A stretch of 64,000 nt of DNA from Acanthochlamys bracteata. Its lineage: Eukaryota; Streptophyta; Magnoliopsida; Pandanales; Velloziaceae. A program made the translations under genes and the position numbers. The notes under the pieces are model-generated. The model was not told the origin of the DNA. It worked only from the letters and a program-made list of their open reading frames with translations, and did not search any database. Each line of letters begins with the position of its first letter. Within the stretch, counting starts at the first letter, position 1. The stretch covers positions 5,062,001-5,126,000 of the forward strand of contig CM034141.1 in NCBI GenBank assembly GCA_019914995.1, in the 5' to 3' direction. This document shows, in pieces, positions 37,461 through 47,242 of this stretch.

Positions 37461-37978
37461 TCGGTGCACTCTCCTTTTTGAGCAAGGAGCTGATGCTGTC
37501 ACAACAACTGCTGTGAAAAGGATAAAGTAAGTTTCCTTTCTATCTGTTAGTTGTTCGGGAGCCTCGTTCTAAGAAATAGAAACAGGAGAATGTTTGTTTC
37601 TTCCCTTATATGTTTTGTACTTTGCCATCTGAAGTTATAACATCAACCAAACACAAGATAAAATCGGAGTATTCGTGGGTTTAGCACAAAGATACCCTTC
37701 AAAGGAACTGGGAAGGGGTACATTGGAGGCGATATATCAGAAATTTTCTCTGCTGTCAATGTATCATAACTCTCTCTGTGGAATTCAAGGGAATTTGATG
37801 AGGTGAATCCTTTTTAACTATAATAGAATTGCGAATCTACATATCCGGCTGAAATACAGCAATTTTGTCTTGTGAAAGGCAGGAGAGGAAGAGCAATCTC
37901 GACAAGGTAGCTCTATTGTAATTTAGTTAGCACGCCATTTATGTTGTGGCTGCAGCTACTTATTTGCTTGCTCTAACT
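37461..37978. repeat. segmental duplicate of the NLR 3' flank, copy 2
   Basis: This is the partner of 29,300-29,831, about 8 kb away in the same orientation. It lies directly after the second NLR 3' fragment, which links the upstream copy to the history of this NLR locus. Confidence 0.8.
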
Positions 37979-38381
37979 CAATGCTATATCATCACACAAG
38001 CTGCAGGGCATATGAATTTTCAGCATGCTCAATATAGGAGTGTAAGAGATAGAATTGGTTCTTGTATTTTCTCCTAAAGTTACAAACCCGGTTGTACTAG
38101 ACTTGGCTGGAAAACAGTAGCAGTAACTGTTACCGTAATGCTTGGAGGTCTGAGAGATTACAGATTTAGAGTCCCAGCTAAGACCGAAAGACCTCGCATT
38201 ACTACTGGTGGACCCTGGTTGTGGTGCCTACAATCAACACAGAGCTGGGAAGTATCATTCTGGCCTAATCCTAATACATCGACCGCGACCCACTGCTGCT
38301 GGCCCTGTCAAGGTATTCGTATCGCTAACTGCAGGCAGTTTCAGAGCAGGTGTTGTTGCTGGAGCAGGTGCTGTTTTGGAA

Positions 38382-38576
38382 TGTGCAGCATAGTCTCTGG
38401 TGAGAGGATGATAGTGAGGGATCGAATATGGGCTCCGTTTGAGTGTAACAGTTATTGCAAGGCCTTCCACCTGCTGGAGCAGGTGGAAGATGTGCAGCAT
38501 AGTCTCTGGTGAGAGGATGATAGTGAGGGATCGAATATGGGCTCCGTTTGAGTGTAACAGATATTGCAAGGCCTTC
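38382..38576. repeat. 86-bp direct repeat pair around a perfect palindrome
   Basis: Copies at 38,382-38,467 and 38,491-38,576 differ at one base (CAGTTAT against CAGATAT). The 23-bp spacer and its borders form an inverted repeat with 12-bp perfect arms and a 2-base centre at 38,464-38,489: CTTCCACCTGCT, GG, AGCAGGTGGAAG. No gene is recognised around it. Confidence 0.9.
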
Positions 38577-39365
38577 AATGGGCCCTGGCTGTAAGGAAGC
38601 GAAACAAAGTTTCATGTTCTTGTGCTGCAGTTTTGATTCCCCTTGACATTTTCTAGAAGTAATTATCGACTTGGAGTTGGTCTTGCTTGATATTCAGATG
38701 CTATCAATTGGTTACTGGCAGAATTTGGGGAGCAGGGCCCTCAATATGGGCCAATATGAACCTGGAGGTGTTGGATGGTATTGCAAAGATCACCTGAGCG
38801 TCAGTAGCAAGCTCATACTTTCAGTTGAAGTGTAGCTGTTATATGTTGGATTCAGGAAAGTTATTTTCGTAGTCTGGTAGTTCTAATTTTTTTTCCTTTG
38901 GGCTGAAGCAAGTATTGTATGGTGAAGTACTTCAAGTCAAGAACACGAGACACCCCTTTATCCAAAGGCAACAGTGAAGTAACTTGAAGCAATAATGTAG
39001 AAGAAGAAAACTGCAGGAAACGTACTGGAAGCCATGAAGGACCGCTGCAGGTTAGAACCTGGAGATATATAGTCATATAGACATTCTAGAATTTATGTCA
39101 GAGTTGAGAGGAAAGCTACAAACCAGAAAACACTTAAGGTAACAAGATAATTACCAAATCAAGGTGAAGAAAGAAGTTCAGAAGACAAGTAGACCTTTAA
39201 TGAGATATTTACCGAGATCGCAGGGTTATAAAAATAAAGAGACTTGTAATTGATTGCCATTACCTTTTGATGAGAAAATCTTTTACTTAGTAACTAGGAA
39301 TTGAAAGAGATATCTGGTTCGGCCACTTTGACAAGATAAATGCCGCTTGGTGTAGGGCTATGAAA

Positions 39366-39614
39366 GAGATTTGGGAGTGTTTTTGTAATAAAATTTTTTT
39401 AAAACGGAAAATATTTTTATTCTTTTTTAAAAACGAATTTTATTTTTTTTATTCAAAAAAATAATATAAGTAATAAAAAAATCATACTACGTAAAATTTT
39501 TCTATTTTTCTAAATTTTAAATAAATTCTCTAAAAACTTGTAAAAGGTGTATTGAAAAATATGAATTGGAAAATTAAAAAATTGCTTTTCTAGAATGGAA
39601 TGCCAAACGCCCCG
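39366..39614. mobile_element. hAT-like MITE, family B copy
   Basis: It starts GATTTGGGAGTGTTTTTGTA and ends AATGCCAAACGCCCC; the ends are imperfect inverted partners. A/T-rich interior, no coding capacity. The same end motif is found at 46,428-46,680. Target duplication not resolved. Confidence 0.5.
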
Positions 39615-42103
39615 TCCTTGTGGAACTGTAAATCTTCAAAATAAAATGGAAGTAAGCAGCCTAATATTACAGATTGTCCTTGCTATAACATTGTAGCCTT
39701 AGAAGTTCTAGTATGGTTAATACCCTCGCTCAAACCCATGGCTCTTGCTTTCTACATTTGATAATTGAAGCTATTGAAGTACTCAAGCTTATGGGACAGT
39801 AAGATTGATGAAATCCAAATTTATATTTCAATACTAATAACTGGATGTATGAGAAACTCTGCATAGTTATAATAATCAGACATGTCCATGGGTGCAACTA
39901 GAGAAGGAAATATGGTTAATCACAAAATTCAAATGCATGACATTGGAGGTTGGAAGAGACCTGAATGCAGGAGTTGCACAAACCGGTCCTCACAAACAGA
40001 TTAACTATGAATATAGAGCTGCACTATCAAAATTACTTGTTTTATGGTTGTTATGTAACGAAGTAAATAGCATTTATCTGGAATGAAGAGTTCTTATGCT
40101 TTTAGTATTTCATTTTGTGTGAGTTTCTGATCTAAGGCTAGAATAACCAATTTTGCATGCCCGTTGCTGTTGAAAAATTTTACTCCAGAATCTTATTCTG
40201 ATGTTATCAGTATTTTGCATATTAGCAGTTTCATTAGTTTGTAAAAGTCTGTGGACATGTCTAATTGAGGTCGGATGGTTTACAATATCTAAGCTAGAGT
40301 GTTCCTTTCCAAATTCTACTTCTTTCAAGTTTGCTTTAGTTTTATTTTTTGATTCGGTCGTGCTGAGATTGGTGGAAATCCAATATGCTGCAGTTTTAGT
40401 GAATGGAATGTATAAGAATCTCTGAAAAGCTTTGACAAGTAGGAACTTGAGTTAAATTATTCCGAGCACTGGTTTTATTATTTTGTTGTTTGAATTTTAG
40501 CGGTTTCCTGTGGATATGATGAATTCACGAACATGTATCACAGAGCTTGGTAATCTATAGCTGTCCTGCGAATGTTCTTTAGCAAATCCTACTTGTTTCA
40601 ATTTCAGAGAGTATATTCTTGCAGGAGAGCTGCTCCTGTATGAAGATAATAAGGGATCTGGTAGAGACATTGTGCTGCTCTGACATTGTGCAAGCCATGA
40701 ATACAAAAGAAAGCAGGCAGGGGTCGTGAACAATTTGCTCCTGCCACTACCAAGTAGTTCTTTTTAGGTAACTTGCTGCTCTATGTTTGGATAAAATGTT
40801 GTACTTGAACAAAGTTTAAGAATTATGGTTGTACAGGTTTAAGGAGTAACTGGCTTTCACAGTGATCTGCATCCGAGAATTTTATTCCAAGGCTTAACAC
40901 AGGTAAACAAGTTGCTTGATGTTTCCTCAATGCAGGTTTCTGTTTAGATCAACTTCAGGTTCAATACAAATAACATAAGCTATTCTTTTTCTTCTTTCTC
41001 TCTTGCGGAATTATTCAGTTTGAACTTTTTTCAACAGAATAGTTCTGAGGCGGTGCTTATGAAATAAAATTTTTCTAAAATAAAAAATATTTTTATCTTT
41101 TTTAAAAAACGAGCTATATTTTTTATTTTTAAAAAAATAATAAAAATATGTAATAAAAAGATCTCATTTCGTAGAATTTTTTTATATTTTTTAAATTTTT
41201 AAATAAATTTTTATATACTTATAAAATATATATTAAAAAATATAAAATAAAAAAAAAATTAAAAAATAGTTTTTGAAAAGTTAAATCAGACGCGCTCATC
41301 TAGCTTTTTCATGGCATGTTATCGCCCACAAGTCATAGGCTTCTTTCCAGCACAAGGCAGGAGGCAGTGCCAACTGGTCTCGTGCACTTCCTTCTTGTAC
41401 AATTTTTCATTGAGTTAATAACAACTCAAAATTTATTCCAGAGTTACACTTCACTGAGCATCTATTGTATTAATATGGTTTTCGCACGGGATCACTTTCT
41501 CATACTCACATTGATTCTTTTAATTTCAATCTAAGACAATCGAATTAAAATAAGAATACTCGAGTTGAATTTCAATGCTTAAATTGAACTGTAAGAGAAA
41601 AATTGAAGTTTTTGACATGTATCGTTTGTATTTTAAGTTGTATATAAATTTGGCAACTGAAACAGCTGCGGATAATTCGTGTTAAGAAAAAAGAAGGGGC
41701 AAATTTCAACTAAGTTTATTTCAAAAATACAGATGTAATCTTTGTTTACTGTATGATGTGATATGCAAAATAATAAAAATGAATCGAGGGTAAAAAACAG
41801 AGGAATATGAAGGGAATCGTTTCAGAATGTTTGATAAAAAATTTTTTAGAATAATTTTTAAAATGTTTAAAAAATAAGTTTAATTTTTTTATAAAAAGAT
41901 TACACCATATAAATTTATTTATTAATTTTTTAAATTAAAAATTCTAAAATATTATACAAAATTTATTTAAAATATAATAATTAAAAAATAAAAAATAATG
42001 TGATAAATATCTCCGAAACCGCTGGGAAAGCAAACTGTGGTTGTAGTTTCGACCACGGAACAAACACAAGTAGGAACCGGGGTTAATGGGCCTTTTCCGT
42101 TAC

Positions 42104-42355
42104 GGGCGCGTTTACTTTGATAGAAAAATAGATAAAGTGAATATTTTTAAAACTCACTTAAAAAAATTAAATTAAAAATTAAATATATTTAATAAAAAAT
42201 AAAATTATATATTAATATAATATTTATAGTAAGTTTTAAAAATAAAATTTTAAAAAAGTTTTATTACTAAAAGAATTTATTTTAATTTTTATATGTATTT
42301 TATATTAAAAGTGAAGTTAAAAAAAAGTAAATTTTGGGTGTTGATAAATACGCCC
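42104..42355. mobile_element. Tourist-like MITE, family A copy 3, TSD TAC
   Basis: It starts GGGCGCGTTTACTTTGAT and ends GTTGATAAATACGCCC. A 3-bp direct repeat TAC flanks it at 42,101-42,103 and 42,356-42,358. The 252-bp length, short TIR and 3-bp duplication fit non-autonomous PIF/Harbinger elements. The interior matches copies 1, 2 and 4. Confidence 0.8.
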
Positions 42356-42392
42356 TACACGACAAATTCATATACCTGGACCGCAGTTTTAC

Positions 42393-42933
42393 TAGGGGTG
42401 ACAATATGGATTCATGGGTCGGTTTCAGGTCGACCCATATAATAATTGGGTAAAAAATGTTCAACCCTAATTCGACCCGTTTATTTATATGGGTCAAAAT
42501 TATCAATCCTAACCCAACCTATTTATAACCGGGTCAAATTCGGGTCGACCCATTTAGTAATTAAATTATTAAATAAAACTTATAAATATTAATTTTTAAT
42601 AATAATATATCAAAATTATTAATTATGATGTATTTAAAAAGAAAAAATATTAATTTTGATAAATTTATAAATTAAATAAAATTAGTTAAAATTAAGATAA
42701 ATTAAAAAAATATATATACAAATTAAATTCAAATTTTTTGCTAATTTTTTTAATTATTAAGTAATATATACTATATAAATAGTTAAACGGGTTAAACGGA
42801 TTATTTTCGGGTTGACCCGAATCCGTTTAAATTTTTCGGATCATTTTCGGGTCGATCCGAAATCGATCCAAATCCGTCTAAGGCTTGATCCGAACCCGAT
42901 ATTTTCGGATCGGGTCGATTTTTGCCACCCCTA
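42393..42933. mobile_element. 541-bp non-autonomous hAT-type element, TSD AGTTTTAC
   Basis: The ends TAGGGGTGACAA and TTGCCACCCCTA are inverted partners (one mismatch in 12). A perfect 8-bp direct repeat AGTTTTAC flanks the element at 42,385-42,392 and 42,934-42,941. An 8-bp duplication with short TIRs is the hallmark of hAT elements. Both subterminal regions carry many GGGTCGACCC/GGGTTGACCC-type near-palindromes; the centre is A/T-rich. No protein is encoded. Confidence 0.88.
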
Positions 42934-44091
42934 AGTTTTACCCTGATGTATCATCAACTTACAAAAAATCGCGGGACTACAGAAATGTGGGAATATATTT
43001 AAACGAAATATTTAAAATTTTTAAATAAGTTTATTTTTTATTTAAATAATAATAATAATTTATAATATAAAATTTTTTATATTTATAAAATTTTAATAAA
43101 TTATATAAATATTATAAAAAATAAAAATAAAAAATTAAATAAAAAGTTATTGAAAAAGGCTCTCAAATTTTGCGGTGGCGAATGAGAAATCACTATTACT
43201 TCAACCGACACTCTTGCTTCTCTTATTTTACAATTAAGACCGTAATTTAGAAATGCTTTCTGAAAAATATTTTTTATATTCAATTTTTATTTTATTTAAA
43301 TATTTTATAAAATTTATTTTAAAATTTAAAAAATAAATATTTTAGTAAAAAATTATATAATATAATATACAAAAAATAAAATACTTGAGTTTTTTTAGTA
43401 CACATATGTGAGGTAAGCTTTCATTATCAATTTGGTTTTATTGGGTCCAGGTCATCCATGAAGTTTTTGTTTCATCGGATTTTGTATCATTTTTTTATAT
43501 AGTACTTCATTAAATATCTATTTAAAATTTTATTTTAGATAAGTATAACTTATTTACTTAATTAAGATCTACTTAAAAGTTTATATTAGACGTACTTTGA
43601 AAGGAGAGGGCATATTTGTAAAATATACCTGAGCCCCTTTAACTTTCTACTTATAGTTCTTTGACTATTGAAGTAGGACTTTTTTTTTTTTTACTTCTTG
43701 CATAAATGGTCCTTATAAGTTGTTTTTGCTCATAACAGTCGCACCGTTTTCACGATTGCTTGGGCTCCCTTCGTACGATGATTGAAGATGATATATCAAT
43801 CTATAACAAACTAACGTTGAGGATGAGACCAAATATTTTCCTATTAGAATTGGTTGGTTATATAAATTTTTTATTTGATTGTGAATAATATTTTCATTGA
43901 AATGCTAACAAAGATAAATTAATGTCAATAATGCATGTTTATTTATACTTTAAATTTAATTTTTTATAAAAATTTTCAACTCGTTTTTATTAAAAAATAA
44001 CATACAAATTTAACTCATTTTTAAGCTCCCATAATTATATTTTAAAACAAAAAATTTAGAAATTTTTACTAAACTCATTATAATAACATAG

Positions 44092-44859
44092 TTGTCAGGA
44101 CCGGACCGAACATCAAACCGAAAAATTATCCGAATCACGATTTTTGGGTTGACGCGCCGAATTAATCGGTTGAACCGTCAGATCAAAAATATTAAAATAT
44201 TTTTAACTAATAATAACAACAATCATATTGAAAAACTTACTGTCATTATGGTATTAGCAACAATAACAACATCAGCAATCACAGTAAAAAATTAGAGTAT
44301 TTTTACTATGACATTACTATCAACAACAACAGCAATAACAATCACAATAAAAATTAAAGTATTGCCACCATGATATTACCATCACCAATAATAATAATAA
44401 CAACAAAAATTTATAATGAAAAATATTTAAATAAATTAGGAGATTAGAAGAAGATAAAATTATAAAATAGATAAATCATAAAAGAGATATAACAAATTAT
44501 TTTAGGTATACATATTTGAGTCTGAATATTTTATAATATAAAATTTTAAAAATCACTAATAATTGATATTTACAAATAAAATATAATCAATTATATTTTT
44601 GCATTATCACATCTAAATATAAAATCTAATTTATATATTATTTTTCAACATAAAACTACTAATAATTATTTTATATTAAATTATCATCAATTTAAGTTTT
44701 TTAAATTAATTTTTAAAATTTTATTCAATCCGATTTGATCTGGACGGACGGATCGATCGGGTTGAAGTGGGTCAAAATAGGTCAATTATATACATAATTT
44801 TTTTACAAATTCGGATAGATTTACGGACCGGATCGACGATTCGGATGGGATCTGACAAT
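44092..44859. mobile_element. probable non-autonomous DNA element with GTCAG-type ends
   Basis: It starts TTGTCAGGACCGGACCGAAC and ends GGATGGGATCTGACAA. The outer 7 bases are inverted partners and both flanks are rich in CCGGACCG/CGGACCGG words. The interior holds degenerate repeats of ACAATAACAACA-like and TTAAAGTAT-like blocks with a period near 62 bp. I could not find a convincing target duplication. Confidence 0.45.
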
Positions 44860-45840
44860 AATATAATAAAAAATACACATAAATTAAATTCATTTTTATC
44901 AAATATTTATCAAATTTTATTTTTTAACTCCATTTTTAAGTAAAGTAAATATGCATTTAATGTTTGTTTTATTAAAAATATGTTGCTACTTACATGCTTC
45001 CGGTGAATTTGATGTGGACCATGTGGTATCAACCAATTAAATTAGCCAAATTTATTGATAGCCATAATATTATTGCTATTAATTTTCACTGTGGACCTAT
45101 ACTGCAACATTGCTGATGTTTTTCTTCTCTCGTTCAGTTCACCAACCGTTCAGTTTTTCTTCATTTTCTTGGCAAATCTTGTCGGCCCATTCGCTCGCTC
45201 GCACGTGCGAATCCCTCCGACCGCAGTCTTCTCTCTTCTTTCTTTTCTTTTATCTTCACCTTCTTTCTTTTCTGTACTCTGACACAGGAAACCAAAAAAG
45301 AAAATCAAACTTTTCTTTTTCTTTTCTTGAAAAAGGAAATTACAGTTCTTTCTCTCTGTGCGGTGGTTTCATTTCTAGGTTTTCTTTCTTGTTTGGAGAG
45401 GGAGAGAGAGAGAGAGTTAATTGAATGGAGAAGAAACAAGGTAAGGTGAGAACTTTGTTTTTATTTTCTTTTTGCTTCGTTTGAAAGTTGGTTTTTGTGG
45501 ATTTCTTTGTGCTACTTTGTGGAGGAATGATTTTGATATTTGTGAAATGGTCGATTGGTATGATTGATCTTAGTGCATCATTGTCATACGGTTGGTAAGT
45601 GTACTGATTTTCATTTGCTTGCTTGAAATTGTTAAGCTTTTCTTTTTTTTGGAGTTGTGTGGAAGGTGGAGAAAATTACGGAGTAAGATATCTGGGTTTG
45701 CTAAATTTTAGTGATTCTATTGATCTTTCTGGGAAAAATGACTTTTTTGTTGGGACTTGATTCTTTGTTGAAGTACGTAATTTTGGGGCTTTTCCTTGGG
45801 GATTTTATTGCTCTGATCTGTTTGCTTAGTTTGTGCTTTT

Positions 45841-45902
45841 GAGGCTTTTGCAGAGTGCTTTGAAGGAAATTGAGGCTTTTGCAGAGTGCTTTGAAGGAAA
45901 TT
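45841..45902. repeat. 31-bp tandem duplication in the MCTP leader intron
   Basis: GAGGCTTTTGCAGAGTGCTT plus eleven more bases occurs twice without mismatch and then starts a third time (GAGGCTTTTG) at 45,903. Confidence 0.9.
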
Positions 45903-46427
45903 GAGGCTTTTGTAGAACAGTTGTTGGATTTACTCGGTCTAACTATTATCTTACTGGGTTGATTGGTAAAGATATCCCTTTTCTATTTACCATGCTTTCT
46001 ACTTTTGGTTCACCTGCGCCAACATAGGTTCTTGTTTGACAAGTGATAGGATGCGAGATGCATGAAAAATGTGGTATTTTGCATTCTGTTCATGTATAAG
46101 CAGGGTGTTTTTGTAGAAAAAAGAGTAATCAGGATTGATAAATGTTTTCTGGCGGAGTGGAGTAGTTAAATGCTTCATCACATTGTCTGCCTGCTGTATT
46201 CAGCTAGGATTATGTTTCCTGGGCTTTATGAATAACGTATTGGAGAAGAATGCTATTTTTACTATTTTTTTTTATTTGTGTTTCGGACTTTCAGTAAGAG
46301 GTGCACTTAATACTCTAGGAATAGGATTAGCAAACATTTGCAAGTTGGTTGAAAATATCTTAAAAGATTGTAATTCAACTGTCTGATGAGGTAGATCATA
46401 CGAATATATGTCTTCCATGTTCTTTGC

Positions 46428-46680
46428 GAGGACGTTTGGGAGTGCTTTTTATAAGTAGCTTTTCTAGAATGAAGGATATTTAGAAAATTTTCGGAAAACG
46501 AGCTTGATTTTTTTGACCTAAAAAATAATAAAAATTATACATATAGAGACTATATGACATAAATTCACCTGTACTTTTCAAATGAAAAAAAAAGTTCTAT
46601 AAAATACTGTAGAAGATTTATTAGAAAAGTGAGAATTTTGTGGAATGAAAAAAGTGCCATAAGCACTGCCAAACATCCCC
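46428..46680. mobile_element. hAT-like MITE, family B, in the MCTP leader intron
   Basis: It starts GAGGACGTTTGGGAGTGCTT and ends AAGCACTGCCAAACATCCCC; 17 of 20 end bases are inverted partners. The length is 253 bp and there is no coding content. An 8-bp target duplication is not visible, possibly through decay. Confidence 0.65.
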
Positions 46681-47242
46681 TACGTTATCAATCTTTTGAC
46701 TAGTTTCTATTTCGAGTGGACTAGACATTCTGTCTTGTTGAGTAGAGTCTCTTTGTGAGTAGCCTTCGTTGGTCCTAGTAATAGATACTATTTTGTTGCA
46801 ATCATCTTGGATCTTATGCTTTTATTGTATTGCTTGAAGCACTTATTTGTAATTTGGAATTGGATGCTTATTTTGTCTAACAATCTTAGAGATTTTTCTC
46901 TACTAACACTTGTTTTAGTTTGATGCAGCAACTTTTGGCTTAAACCGAAAATGATCTTCTCTCAGTTCCTATTGTACATATAATGAGGGGTTTCTGAAAC
47001 TTGCCTGCCTCATTTTAAGTTATTTCACTCAGTTTTGATCTTCCCTCTCAAATGCATGCTTCGAAATTGGCCTGAGCTATTTCTTGCTCGTTCTCACTAA
47101 TTGAACCTGTGTCTTTGATCATTGACCACTCTTTTTGAAAATACTATCCTGTAAACATTGCAAGCGTGGATCCTAGAATTAGACTGCAGCCTTGAATACA
47201 AAAGTAATAGCTCTTTTCCTAGTGGCTGCCTAATTTACATCA

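Larger units (their letters stand above)
38580..45080. other. gene-poor region, mostly repeats and MITEs
   Basis: No coding region is supported. Bases 40,190-40,330 and 40,490-40,620 share weak similarity (TGTTC, then CAAATTCTACTTCTTTCAAG against CAAATCCTACTTGTTTCAAT), perhaps an old duplication. Distinct transposon-like blocks are listed separately. The remainder is A/T-rich. Confidence 0.45.
45425..47233 (+). promoter_or_regulatory. possible upstream ORF in the MCTP leader, split by the intron
   Basis: ATG at 45,425 reads MEKKQ up to the donor at 45,441. Splicing to either candidate acceptor (47,210 or 47,222) gives the same frame, which ends at TAA 47,231-47,233, 9 nt before the main ATG. 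The peptide would be 8 or 12 residues. Such a uORF could lower translation of the MCTP protein. It depends on where transcription starts. Confidence 0.45.

Noticed and set aside
38138-38615. Overlapping open frames on both strands with Cys/Trp- or Pro-rich translations
   Set aside because: They arise from the duplicated 86-bp unit and palindrome; no domain.
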